From Thecamonas trahens ATCC 50062 (taxonomy: Eukaryota > Apusozoa > Apusomonadida > Apusomonadidae), in contig NW_013657656.1 in the NCBI RefSeq assembly GCF_000142905.1, positions 344,991 through 408,990 on the forward strand: a DNA stretch of 64,000 nt. Direction: 5' to 3'. A program made the translations under genes and the position numbers. This document shows positions 20,901-31,207 of this stretch, piece after piece (position 1 is the stretch's first letter; each line of letters begins with the position of its first letter). The notes below the pieces were generated by a model. The model searched no databases and was not told the origin of the DNA. It saw only the letters and a list, made by a program, of their open reading frames with translations.

Positions 20901-23900
20901 CTAGATGCGGCGCGGCTGTTGGCTGCGACGATTGCCGGGCTCAAGACCAAGCCGCGCGGCTCGCAGCTTGTCTTTGCGCTGCTCGACGTCCAGATCTCGC
21001 TTCAGTTTGCGCCTATCACACTGCTTGCACAACCGAGACGGCGGCTCTTGGCTCGCGGGCCCTCAGCGGTGTTGACGACCGGCATGGAAGTGGACAAGGG
21101 CGAGTTCTTGCTCTTCAACGACCTACTGGTGTGGTCGTCGATGGTGCCGTCGACCCGATACGCCGGCCACTGCTCGGTGGTAGGCGCAACGGCGGCGCGG
21201 CTGGGCGACGGTGATACCCACGGCCGGTTCCGGCACGGCGTAGGAATTTCCGGCGGCGAAGCGTCGCTGGCCCTCAAGGTCTACTGCCGGTCGGATGCGC
21301 AGGCCAACGAGTTGGTCTCAGCTGTCAACTACTCGGTGGTCAAGCCCGGATGGGAGCGCGGCCCACCGGACTTTGACATCATTTGTCCCGAAAAGTACGA
21401 CATTGCTGGCGAGCGCAAGAGCAAGAAGAAGAAGAAGAAGGGCAAGAAAGGCAAGAATAGCAAGAAGTCGGCGTCTAGAAAGGAAGCTCAGCCGACAAAG
21501 GATGCGGCCGAGCCTCAACCGGTGCCCGTGGCGGCGGAGCCTCAACCGGTGCCCGTGGCGGCCGAGCCTCAGCCGGTGCCCGTGGCGACCGAGCCTCAGC
21601 CGGTGCCCGTGGCGGCCGAGCCTCAACCGGTGCCCGTGGCGACCGAGGAGCCCAAAGCCAAGGCCAAGGCCAAGGACTCGTTCAAACCGCGGATCATCCA
21701 GCCAATGTCGATCATCATGGAGGAATCCGGTGACGAGTTTGACGAGACGGATGTCGTTCGGCCATCCGCACCTAAAACGCCGAGCTGCTCGCGATCGCGA
21801 TCGCGCTCGCGCTCGCGCTCGCGGTCACGATCGCGATCGCGGTCGGGAAGGAAGCTCTCGTTGTCGAGCGCGGAGCGGTTTGGGCTCGAAGCGCACATAC
21901 ACGACGACGCTGTGTCGGGCGAGCTTTCGTCATGTGGAACAGACCCAAACATGGACTCGTTTGTGGCGCCGCGAACGATTGCGGACCGGGTCTCCGGTCG
22001 CGAGACGCCGATCAAGGCGATCAAGAGCCCGTCGGTGACGCGTGAGCAGTCGCTCGGCTCGCGACTCTCGCGCATGCTCTCGATCAAGCCGGACTCGATC
22101 GAGGTGGAGCGAGCGGGAGCAAGCGCAAACGCGGCACCGTACTCGCCGGTTATTGCCACGCCGCCGTCGTCGCCCGAGGCTGACCATGGTGGGTTTGCCA
22201 TTGCGGTCAGCCGCGAGCAAGCCGCTTCCGACGAGCAATCGCGCGGACGTTCAGGCTCGCGGTCGCGGTCTCGGTCGGCGAGCGTGTCGGCCACACGCTC
22301 GATGTCCCGCGAGTCGCGGGCACCGGTCATGGTTGTGGGCGAGGACGGCCGAACGTACTACAAGCACACTCGAGTCAAAACTAAGACCAAGACGGTGCGG
22401 CGCAAGCGGCCGAAGCGGCGGCACTCAAAGAAGGACGCCGAGACAGCGTCGCCGCTGCCGTCGGCGTCGATGACTCAGGAAGACGAAATTGCCGACAGCG
22501 GCGTGCGGACTGTTGCGTCGCTGGCAGAACAGTCAGATTCAGGCTCGCGGATCATGTCTCGGCGGTTTGAGGACCTCATGTCGACTATCATCGACTCGGA
22601 CGCAAGCTCTGATGAGGACGTTGCCGATGGTTCTCTGCTGTTTGAAGGAGAGGCGAAGAAGCTGTTTGTGGATCCGGTCGACGAGGCGTACCGTGGCCTC
22701 GGCTCCGGTATGCACCAAGTGGCGCGGGCGCTGGAGGTCTTTGCCGTCTTTGATCTCCCGCTCCTCGACCGAGGCAAGAAGATGGTCGAGCGGGTGTCTG
22801 CCGCGCTTGATGCCACCCAGCTCGTGGTCAACGCACAGCTCGGGCTCGGCGGCGACAAGCCTGGGCCTGACCCGTCTCCCGACACCGACGCCGGTGTGGG
22901 GAGGTCAAGGGTCTTGCCGGGGCACTGGAGGCTGTGGATGCGTTTGCGGTGCTGTGGACCAAGGCCGTGGCCTCGTTTGTGACGCTTGGCGAGGCGCTGG
23001 TGGCCGGGAACCCGTCGCTGACCACTTCGCTGATGGGGTCGGACGAGAGCCTGGAGGAGATGAATCCGAACGTCGAGGTGGGTGAGACGCTCAAAGCCCT
23101 CCTTGCCTCGTACTACGATCTGGTTTATGCTGGCTATGGGCCAGAGAGCAGCGACGAGGCGCGGTGGGGGGTGAGGGACGAGCACGTGCGAGTGGTGCGG
23201 GAGCTCGAAGCCACCGCAGGCCGGCTTGTGGTCCGTGCGATTGCACAGATGGTGTACGCACCGGGCGCGATTCGCAAGTTTACACCGCACTCCCTGCACA
23301 CTGTCGGCCTCGACGCGTTTGAGGCGCTCCACACTGCTATTGAGAGCTACGATGCGGCCGATGGTGACTATGCGGGCGATGGCGACGACGTGGCGAGCAA
23401 GTCGGTTGAAGAAGGCCGCAGTGATGACGATAGAGTGCAGTCTGAGCAGGACTCACTGCCCAACGTCGGGCGCGAGCTGGCGGAGGAAGAGGCAGCAGAG
23501 CAGGCAGCGCGCGAAACGAGCATGTTACCGCCCGAAGTGGGCACCTCCCTTGCGGCGATGCGGGCGCGGATTGCGTCGCTGGTTCCGCATGTGGCGACAG
23601 GCGGAAGTGTGGCAGACGCCTACGGCTTCCTTGTCTCTGCAGGCGTCATGCTGACAACCAAGTACCACGACTTGTTGGTCCATCCGGCGTTCTTTGCCGA
23701 CTCAAACTCGTTCGTGGCGCGGCTCGGGGCGGTGCTACGGCTGCTCGCAGCTGCGTTCAAGAGCATGGCGTACGCCGGAGGCGAGCCGCGGGCGGCGATG
23801 GCGGCCGGGACGGAGCTGGCGAACCAGCTCAACTCGTTTGTGGGCCTCTCGTTTGGCATTGTCAACCACCTTGCGATGGATCCGCGGCTTCGTGCCGAGT

Positions 23901-25312
23901 CAAAGGAGCGGGTACGCGCACTCGCGGACGCTGCGGTGTGGCTGGTGGCGTCATGTGCGCGGTACGCAGCGAACCCGATGTCGAAGCTGGTGGCACTAGA
24001 GCACTCGACGGTGGTCGTGCAGATGGCGGAGCTGACGCGACTGGCAGCGCTGGACATGGTGGAGCGTGTGGTGCAGCTCGCGGCGCTGGAGCGGCCGCCG
24101 TCGCCGCCGCTGCTGCTGAACATGTCAGGCGAGGCGTCGGCAGCGCGGCGTGCGTTTGACCGCGACCGGTACGCGGCCCTTCTCGCGGCGCACGCGTCAC
24201 CGTCACCGTCGCCGGTGCGCGAGCCTGCTAGTGGGGGCGGGTACAGTCGGTTTGGCGGGACGCCCGAAGTGGAGCGGCCGGTCCGACTGGCGGTGGGCGA
24301 CTCGCTGCGGCTGGAGCGAGTTTCCGAGTCGCCGCACCCTGGGCTCGATCTCAAGCCGGACGGCACGCTCGTGGAGCATGTGCGAGCCGACGAGCTACAC
24401 GGAGAAGCTGTGCAAGCGCCGGCGACCAACCTGCTTTCGCGGTTTGTGTCGCCAGCTCGCGAGACGACGCCCAGCGGAGACCGCTGGGCTGTCTCGCCGT
24501 CGCAGCAGCGAGCTGTTGCAGCAGACGAGCCACCGATGCACGCTGCGGTGGCGGCTCCCTTGTCTGAGCTTGATGCTGAGGCCGATGCCAAGGCTGAGGC
24601 CAAGGCCGAGGCATATGCACCGTTTGTGGCGGGCGACGTGTCGGAGGTCGAGGTGTACGACTCATTTGGCGGAGTGGAAGCAAGCACTGGGGCAACACCT
24701 CAGTTTGTGGCACGAGAGGAGCTGCGGCCGTTCTCTGTGGTGGGCACGGTGTTCCGCGACGCAGACTTGCTGTTTCCGCACTTTGTGCAGGTGGGAGCGG
24801 CGTTTCGGCGGCTGGAGGAGCAGCGGCTTGTGACGAGCCGAGTGCTTGTGGAGCATGTGCGCGGAACGTGGAACGGAGTGCGCGAGATGGTGCAGGACCT
24901 TGCGCCCGGATCGCCGTCGGTGGGCAAGATCACAGTGCATTACCTTGCGCTTCGAGTGGCTGTCAACAAGTTGGTGCAGGCGACGACGAACGCGATCCGA
25001 CGGTACAACAGCGAGCTGGAGGGCGCAATGCGCGGCGAGCCGTCGCCGCTGGGGCTGACGGCCGACATGCCGCCGCACTTTGCTGCGGCATCGCAAAGCG
25101 AGATCGACCGAACGTTTGACAACGTCAAATCTGCATGTCTGGCGCTCCTACGCGCGCCTCGTGACTCTGTAGCACGATCGCAGGTGTTCGAGGCGCTGGA
25201 GCCGCTCGGGGTGGCGCTCACGCCCCTGGAGTTTGACCTTGAGTTTGCACGCGCGCTCTCAGCGCGGTTGGAGGCGGGACAGCGCAAGGACTCATCTTGT
25301 GCGATAATGTAG
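17920..25312 (+). CDS. Five-SH3, DH-PH RhoGEF-like giant with C-terminal CaaX box
   Basis: About 2430 residues. I infer exon 1 at 17920-17954 (MATASVDSLLKE) spliced to 18059, giving a smooth coiled-coil start (LVVARKEVEELERL). Five SH3-like domains lie within about residues 90-600, each with an ALYDYA-like start, a W(W/L) pair and a P-x-(S/N/A)-(Y/F)-V end. Lys-rich linkers separate several of them. A RhoGEF (DH) domain at about 785-1000 includes LLYLPFKHYAGYAMSFERLL, followed by a PH-like domain (about 1020-1120). Next come five AEPQPVPVA repeats and an Arg-Ser run. At 22898-22901 (G run) one missing base splits the frame; restoring it joins VGEVKGLAGALEAVDAF. The protein ends Ser-Cys-Ala-Ile-Met, a prenylation box. 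Likely role: membrane-anchored activator of Rho-family GTPases. Confidence 0.85.
17955..18058 (+). other. Intron 1 of the SH3/DH-PH gene
   Basis: Inferred 104-base intron. Donor GTAGGT follows AAAGA and the acceptor is GGGAATATAG. The phase (2+1) fits the two exons, and without the splice the ATG at 17920 meets a stop after 12 codons. Confidence 0.65.
21508..21644 (+). repeat. Five tandem 27-base coding repeats
   Basis: Each unit encodes AEPQPVPVA (with Thr replacing Ala in two units). It lies in the Pro-rich linker after the PH domain of the SH3/DH-PH protein and may itself offer PxxP ligands for SH3 domains. Confidence 0.9.
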
Positions 25313-25399
25313 AATTTGTTTGAAGGATGTGAGGTAATTAATTAGCTCGCTTGTTTGAGGAGTTGGAGGCATCGCGCTAGATGGTGGAGGACTCGAGCG

Positions 25400-27319
25400 C
25401 TAAGCCTTCTTCTTCTCGTCAAAGTTCATGGCTGGAGCCGCGGCGTCAAAGTCATCAAAGTCGCCGCCAGGCATCTCCATCGAGTCGTAGTCGGGGTTGT
25501 ATGCAGGTGGCGGACCAGACAACGCCGGGGCGTTGTAGACCGGAAGATCGGCCGAGTATGACGACGAGTCTGAGAGCGAGTGGCCACCGTTGTACGACGG
25601 GTTGCGAGCCAGAGCAACGGCACCAGTGTTGCCCAAGTTCTGCTCGCCATCGAGGGCGTCGAGTTCAACGTCCTTCTCGTTATCAAAATCGTCGATGGAG
25701 GCTGGCGAGCCGTTTGCGTTGGAGGCTTGCGATAGCGCAAGGAATCGCTTCTGGCCGAGAATCATGAGGACAACGGCAAGAATGAAAAGGATGGAGCACG
25801 AGAGCTGCGACTTGCGGATATCACCAAAGCCGCCGACGAGATCGTTGCACACGACGCCGTTGATGGCGGAGAGGAGGTTGTTGAGAAAGTCGCACTCGAG
25901 GATGGGCTGAACGTCGCCGCGGAGGATGTTGCGGTAGATAATAACGTCGTTGACCGAGTTGTAGACGGTGTCTGCAACGGTCTTGTTGATGCCGTCAACG
26001 CACGGGTTCGACGACTGGGTGCACTGCAGAAGCGAGATAACGGCGCCAGGCGCGCCAACACGTTCCGAGTACAGCGTCGACTCCTGGTACGACGGAAGGG
26101 TGGCCTCTGAGCAGGGGACGGAGGGGAAGCCGGTGTTGTCGCAGTTGAGGCCTAGGTGGCAGATGCCACCGACTTCAGAGCCATCGGGAAGGGTGCGAGT
26201 CGGCTCTGTAAGGGCGGTGCAAGCGATGGAGACAGCGCGGTCGATTCCGTCGTTAATGACGGTAGCGAGAGCACGGAATGGGTTGCTGGTGTCGTTGGCG
26301 GAGCAATGGAAAACAGCCTCAAGAGGGTTGTTCTGCGTCCGGCGCTGAGCCGGAGGGGTGAAGAGAAAGTCGCGGGCCTCAAAACAGAGGTCCGAGAACA
26401 AGATCTCGATGAGCCAGTGCAGGCCGGTGGAGATCCAGAGAAAGAAAAGGGCAAAAAGGACGAACATGGCCGAGAAGATGTGGATCCAGCAGAAGCGCAG
26501 GTTACCGATGCCGAGGGTGAACGAGAGAAAGGCAAAGAGTGAGGGGAAGATGAAGCCGATGTTGATGGCGGCAAAGCGATAAGAGTTGACGGTGCCGACT
26601 TTGGTGTCGATGTCGCGGATGGTATCAATGACGTCGTTACCGGCGTCGACGGCCGACTGCAGGTTCTGGTCGGCGTTTGGCGGGGCGGTGGAGGCAGAGA
26701 TAATGCGGCGCCGGATGTTGTCGATACGCTGGACAAGGTTCTCGCCTGTAGAAATGGCCACGCGAGTGAGACCCTTGATGCCGTCAGATGCCTTTTTGTT
26801 GCCGGCGTAGCCAAAGTAGAAGCCGAAGAGGACGCCAACGAGGCAGACGGCGAGGCCGATCTTGACGACAAGGATGGTGTTGCGGGTGTAGGTCGACTTG
26901 CCGGAGCAGCAGCAGGCACAGCATGTGCGGACAAGGAGAAAGACGGGGATGGCGAGGAGGCAGATGATGGCCATAAAGATGCACGGGACGACAAAGCCGG
27001 CGACGTAGAAGGCGTAGCCCTCGAGATCGCACTTGGAGTTCTCGTCGAGGCCACAGAACCGGTCACCGATGTAACCGTTCTTGATCCACACGTAGCGGCG
27101 GCCGTTCTTGGACGCCGCGAGAACGCGGCCGGCGAGCCGGACAACCGCGCCTGTCGGTCCGCCTGGCCCGTCCTCGGCAGCAGCAGCCCATGCGCCGACA
27201 GTCGCCGCCCCATGAGCCACGGCAACCGCCACCACCGAGAGGGCGAGCGCGAGTCCCACCACGACCAGGAGCGACGGCGGCGACGTCGGCGAGTGGCGGC
27301 GAGGAAGATGCATGTGCAT
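25400..27319 (-). CDS. Pentaspan membrane protein, prominin/tweety-like
   Basis: I chose the ATG at 27319, which gives a signal peptide (LLVVVGLALALSVVAVAVA). After a short ectodomain (WIKNGYIGDRFCGLDENSKC) there is TM1 (FVVPCIFMAIICLLAIPVFL) and a Cys cluster (RTCCACCCSG). TM2, a ~100-residue outer loop, the TM3-TM4 pair, a ~190-residue Cys-containing outer loop, TM5 (ILFILAVVLMILG) and a ~100-residue acidic/Pro tail with PPAY follow. That five-span topology with paired loops is shared by prominin, TTYH channels and their plant relatives. Identity with any one of them is weak, so the subfamily is uncertain. The gene converges on the SH3/DH-PH gene, with 87 bases between stops. Confidence 0.72.
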   Translation of the reverse strand: MHMHLPRRHSPTSPPSLLVVVGLALALSVVAVAVAHGAATVGAWAAAAEDGPGGPTGAVVRLAGRVLAASKNGRRYVWIKNGYIGDRFCGLDENSKCDLEGYAFYVAGFVVPCIFMAIICLLAIPVFLLVRTCCACCCSGKSTYTRNTILVVKIGLAVCLVGVLFGFYFGYAGNKKASDGIKGLTRVAISTGENLVQRIDNIRRRIISASTAPPNADQNLQSAVDAGNDVIDTIRDIDTKVGTVNSYRFAAINIGFIFPSLFAFLSFTLGIGNLRFCWIHIFSAMFVLFALFFLWISTGLHWLIEILFSDLCFEARDFLFTPPAQRRTQNNPLEAVFHCSANDTSNPFRALATVINDGIDRAVSIACTALTEPTRTLPDGSEVGGICHLGLNCDNTGFPSVPCSEATLPSYQESTLYSERVGAPGAVISLLQCTQSSNPCVDGINKTVADTVYNSVNDVIIYRNILRGDVQPILECDFLNNLLSAINGVVCNDLVGGFGDIRKSQLSCSILFILAVVLMILGQKRFLALSQASNANGSPASIDDFDNEKDVELDALDGEQNLGNTGAVALARNPSYNGGHSLSDSSSYSADLPVYNAPALSGPPPAYNPDYDSMEMPGGDFDDFDAAAPAMNFDEKKKA

Positions 27320-27710
27320 GGGTTGAGGGAGGGGGGAGGGCGGGGGGGAGGAGGGGGGGGGGACGAGAGGGAGGAAGATGGTGTGGTTGGAAGGGGTTTG
27401 AGAAGGGTGTGACGAGAGCAGCGTGCGATTCAATGCGTGGTTGTTCGGTTTGGGAGAAGGTTTGGAGAAAAGCATCAAATTGGTTTGCCTGCCAAGCCAC
27501 GAGCAGAGTTGCACATGGTTGGATTAGTGATGTGGAGGGAGGGGGGGGAGGGGACGAGGTTGTTCGGTTTTGGTGACCATGGAAAGGGGAGGACGGGCAC
27601 GAGGGCCTGTCGTTTGTCTGCTTGTGTCTGCTTGTATCTACTTGTATCTACACTGCTGCTGCTTTGGTATCACGCATTGACTGCGGTTGCCGTGACCGTG
27701 TCGTGTCTTG
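27320..27710. other. Spacer between two minus-strand genes
   Basis: A polypurine, G-rich stretch (about 27325-27375 and 27535-27560) is probably the promoter/leader of the pentaspan gene. A small CTTGTATCTA repeat lies near 27630-27650. No gene is seen. Confidence 0.4.
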
Positions 27711-28889
27711 CTACCGCCAGCGAGAGAAAGCACGGCGGGGAGCGGGATAGGCTGGGAGCGGGTGGTAGGCCGGCTCGCGATACTGGGTAGGGACGGGCGC
27801 GGGCGCGCTGTTGCCGACCGAGGGGCGGGCGCCGAGCCAGGGCGTGGCGTAGTAGGCCTGTGCAGCGCGGGAGGCGGCGCCGTAGGTAGATTGTGTGGTG
27901 GCCGGGGGAGGCGCGGAGGAGGCGGAAGATCTGGCGGCGGCGCGGGACGAGGCAGTCGGGACTTGGCGCGGGGCCGGCAGCGCACCATGAGCGCCGGGTA
28001 GGACGCGCGGGAGCGGGTTGCTCGTCAAGGGCGAGGGCCGCGATGATGAGCGCGAGCCCGGGGCGGAACCCTCGAGGGCCAGGGATGTCGACGTCGAGGA
28101 GGGCAGGCGGCGGCGGCGGCGGGCGCGGCTCGAGACCGAAGCGCGCGAAGCGTCCCAGGCGAGAGCAAACTCGCGCTCGTTTGACTTGATGTCGCGGCCG
28201 TCGAGAGTGGTGAGGGTTGGCGCCGCAACAATGAGGCTGCGGCGGTAGCGGAGCGGGCGGCCGAGGCGCGGGTTGCCACGCACATCGAGCAAGCCAATGA
28301 CCGGCAGTTCTGCAGCAAGGTCCTGGACAGCATCGAGCGACGAGATGGCGTTGGATGAGATGTCGAGTGAGCGGAGGGCGGTGAGGACGGAGAGCGGCCG
28401 CGGGTCACGGATGTTGTTGCCCGAGATGTTGAGGACGCGGAGGCGCGGCGCGAGGTAGGCGAGGACCGAGGACGTGAGGGCAAACGGGCGCGGATCTGCG
28501 GTGGCCGGCACGCGCTGGTTCTGAATGTACAGCTCCTCCAGTGCAGTGCAGGCTTCAAGGCCCTTGAGCGAGGTGAGGGCGTTCGACGAGACGTGGAGCG
28601 TGGCAAGCGAGCGGAGCGCGGCGAGATCGTCGAGCGAGGACAGGGCGTTGTCCTGGACCGCCAGATGGGTGAGCCGCGGGCAAGCCGAGATGCCTGCGGT
28701 AGAGGTAAGGACATTGGAGAAGAGATGAACCACAAGTGCAGCACGGCAGAGCCCCAGGTTGGTCAGATCCGAGATGTTCCGCTCCTCCAGCGCCAGGTGG
28801 GTCAACCGCCCCAGGAACTGCTCTGTCGTCTCGCCCTTGTGCCTCCGTTGCGACCGCGAGGCGCCGAGCAGGACCTCAACCGACACCAT
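27711..28889 (-). CDS. PPP1R42: PPP1R42-like leucine-rich-repeat protein
   Basis: A 392-residue SDS22-type LRR protein. From MVSVEVLLGASRS it has about six LRRs (for example LTHLALEERNISDLTNLGLC, LRVLNISGNNIRD, LRSLDISSNAISSL). It also has the family-typical LEELYIQNQRVP and the LRR cap LDGRDIKSNEREFALAWDASR. This order and the cap match PPP1R42 (TLRR), which binds protein phosphatase 1 and gamma-tubulin and acts at the centrosome/basal body. The C-terminal 130 residues are Ser/Ala/Pro-rich and specific to this organism. The ATG at 28889 is chosen because the longer upstream reading is spacer-like and the family starts here. Confidence 0.85.
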   Translation of the reverse strand: MVSVEVLLGASRSQRRHKGETTEQFLGRLTHLALEERNISDLTNLGLCRAALVVHLFSNVLTSTAGISACPRLTHLAVQDNALSSLDDLAALRSLATLHVSSNALTSLKGLEACTALEELYIQNQRVPATADPRPFALTSSVLAYLAPRLRVLNISGNNIRDPRPLSVLTALRSLDISSNAISSLDAVQDLAAELPVIGLLDVRGNPRLGRPLRYRRSLIVAAPTLTTLDGRDIKSNEREFALAWDASRASVSSRARRRRRLPSSTSTSLALEGSAPGSRSSSRPSPLTSNPLPRVLPGAHGALPAPRQVPTASSRAAARSSASSAPPPATTQSTYGAASRAAQAYYATPWLGARPSVGNSAPAPVPTQYREPAYHPLPAYPAPRRAFSRWR

Positions 28890-29169
28890 GGTAGCCGACG
28901 AAGAGGGGTGTGAAGTGGAGGGAGGGGGGAAGGGGGGGAGTAGAGTGGGTGTTGGCGAGAGGGTTGGCGTGGTCGTTGGGCGGGGCGAGTGGCGCCGAGT
29001 CGGTCGGTCGGCTGTCGGGCGAGTGTCGATGGCGGGCATGGCTCGATTGGAGGAGAGGGGAGGGGAAGGAAGGAAGCAGCAGGTAGGGGAAAGCAACACT
29101 TTTCTTGGTCGAGGCCGAGGCAGAGCAGGTGGTGGGAGCAAGTGCTTGAGCGAGTACAAGTCGCTGGAG

Positions 29170-29816
29170 ATGTTGCGAGTGACTGGCGCGCTGTGCGCTA
29201 TGACTCGGGCGACGGCGATGACGATGGTGGGTGGAAGGACGGGTGCTGGCAAACTGCGGGCGCTGAGCTCGGGAGAGGTGGCCGGCGGGGCAGACGGCGA
29301 TGGCGGTGGGGAGATCGTCCAAGTGTTCAGCAACCACGCGCCGCAGTTGGTGCAAGCGGCGTCGATTGGCTCGGTCTTCTTTGCCGGCTCGATGCTATTC
29401 ACTGGCGCGACAGTGTACGAGTACTTTACGCTCGACGTGACTGGTGGGCTACTCGCGCCCGATTCGGTGCGGACGGTGATGGCGGGCGTGTTTGGCCTGG
29501 CCGGGATCGGTGGTGGGTACGCCGGGCGGACGTTTGTCAGCCGGTACGTGGCCGAGCTCGCGTTCAACGCGGCAACCGATGAGGTCATTGTGGGCACGCA
29601 TGGCCTGATGGGCGCCTCGGCCCGCGGCGAACCTTTCCGCTCTCGCAGCTTGTCGTGGGCGTCCGCGAGTCTGCGGACGGCTCCGTCTCCAAGTGGCTCC
29701 CGATCAAGGCTGCCGGTGACAAGTCGTACTACGTCCTCGACATTGATCGCGGCACTGTGCGCGATGAGCGGCTTATGGAGCTGCTGCTTCAGGCCGACGA
29801 TGGGCGGCGAGGATAA
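29170..29816 (+). CDS. TMEM223: TMEM223-like mitochondrial inner-membrane protein (frameshifted assembly)
   Basis: Predicted inner-membrane assembly factor for cytochrome c oxidase (family knowledge). It starts with an Arg-containing, acid-poor presequence (MLRVTGALCAMTRATAM). Two TM hairpin helices follow (ASIGSVFFAGSMLFTGATVY and VMAGVFGLAGIGGGYAGRTF), then RYVAELAFNAATDEVIVGTH. At about 29632 one base seems missing. The shifted frame gives FPLSQLVVGVRESADGSVSK and WLPIKAAGDKSYYVLDIDRG, the expected matrix domain, and stops at TAA 29814-29816. The unshifted frame running on to 29943 is Ser-rich nonsense. Confidence 0.75.
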
Positions 29817-30226
29817 ACAAAATGGGGCCTTTACTTATTATTTTACGGTACGGAATGGACAAAAGTCGTCCATCGCGCAAGCTGCGCTCCGCAGACGTCG
29901 CAACGTCCATCAATCGCGGTGTAAGAGTAGTACAATGTGTTGATGGCTGCTGTGGCCACTGGTGGGCCACAACAGAAAACAGTTGGCAATGCAGAGATGG
30001 ACGCCGCACGCGGCGCAAAGGCCCGCGGCCGCCATCGCGTACCATGAAGCTTCCGGCAGGCGAGGCAGTCGCGTCGCAGAGCGGCTCGCTGGGGAAGGTG
30101 GTGATGACGAGCAGCCGCTGCAGAGGGACGCTTCCGCTAGCGCGACAGCGCGGAGCTGACGGCGTCGGCACTGGCGGCTAGGGGGTCGATGATGTCATAG
30201 AGAAAAGCCACGCGAGTTATGGCGTT
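29817..30226. other. Spacer downstream of TMEM223
   Basis: No gene is supported. It leads into the repeat fragment at 30227. Confidence 0.4.
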
Positions 30227-30395
30227 GCATGACTTCAGGCGGGTGTCTACGTGTCGGCCGCCATCACGTGCGGGCGCGCCTCCCAAGCAGGCGTTGCGCA
30301 GCGTCGGCCGGTGACCTGGAAGTCAAGCATCATCGGGTTGTTCACTTTGAGACGCGCGTCAACGCGTCTGAACGACCGCACTGCTAAGGTTTAAT
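30227..30395 (+). repeat. Degenerate copy of the 62.4 kb repeat unit
   Basis: About 150 bases match, at roughly 85% by eye, the reverse complement of about 62395-62575. Shared blocks include GTCTACGTGTCGGCCGCCAT, CACGTGCGGGCGCGCCTCCC, TGGAAGTCAAGCATCATCG and TTGTTCACTTTGAGACGCGCG. It corresponds to the last coding residues (GVYVSAAITCGRAS) and 3' end of that unit, with a ~20-base deletion that breaks the reading frame. It is a 5'-truncated, non-coding relic. Confidence 0.85.
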
Positions 30396-30410
30396 ACTTT
30401 AGAGTGATAG

Positions 30411-31207
30411 TTAGACCTTGCCACTGTTGTCGCCGCCGATGTCAGACGAGCCGTCGCGGACGTCCTTGGCGCAGGTGCCAAAGGTGAGGTGGATGGCGGC
30501 GGCGATGACCATCAGAATACCTGCAATGATGACCCCAATGTAGTTGAGCGAGAGCACGGCGTTGCCGCGGGCGCCGTCGGTGCCCTTGGCGTACTGGATA
30601 GCGATGACAAAGCAGAGGAAGGCGACGATGGCCTCGCAGAGGAAGGCGCCCAGCGTGGCAATCATACCATTGGTCGGTGCGGGCCCGCAGGAGTCCTCGG
30701 GAATGAAGAACAGAACTGCAAAGATGGCGGCAGGGACGAGTGCGATGATGGCAATGATGATCATGGCGAGCGCACCCTTGCCGGCCGACTCCCACTTGTC
30801 ACAGAACGACTTGATGCTTGGTGGGCACTTGTCAAACGTGAACTCGCCCAGATTGGACTGCTTGAGCGACGCCTTTTGCAGGCCAATGTGGTCCTGTGGG
30901 CATGGCTCAGTGTCGGTAGCTGTGAGTAGAGGTGGGAGGAGGGAGGGAGGGCGTGGTGTGTGCGATTCCACTGCACGACTTTTTTTGGCGTTCCGTAACA
31001 GCAAGAAATCAATGCCAGCAACAGCAGAGCGACGGAACGGTGCGAAGAGGGGGGGTAGGCATGGGTCCTTGCTCCACGTACATTGTTGATGGAGAGCCAG
31101 AGAAGGCCAGACGTGCCCCAAACAAGGAGGCAGAAGGTGACAGCGAGCATGATCATGGCACACACATTGCAGCATGGCCAGCAGCAGGAGCGTTCACAGC
31201 AGCCCAT
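30411..31207 (-). CDS. Tetraspan membrane protein (two exons)
   Basis: Exon 1 runs from ATG 31207 to about 31082 and encodes a Cys-rich start (MGCCERSCCWPCCNVC) and TM1 (MIMLAVTFCLLVWGTSGLLW). The donor is GTACGT. The acceptor is one of several AGs near 30890-30925, so the junction is uncertain. Exon 2 adds an outer segment with three or four Cys, then TM2 (ALAMIIIAIIALVPAAIFAV), TM3 (LCEAIVAFLCFVIAIQYA) and TM4 (NYIGVIIAGILMVIAAAIHL), with a short Asp/Gly tail. The N-terminal MGCC could be myristoylated or palmitoylated. The four-span plan recalls tetraspanin, claudin or SUR7 proteins, but no family signature (such as CCG) is seen. The first-exon ATG is preferred because the unspliced ORF starts inside the intron. 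Confidence 0.65.

Noticed and set aside
21508-21644. CRISPR-like regular repeat
   Set aside because: The 27-base units are head to tail without spacers and stay in frame in a coding region, so this is a protein repeat.
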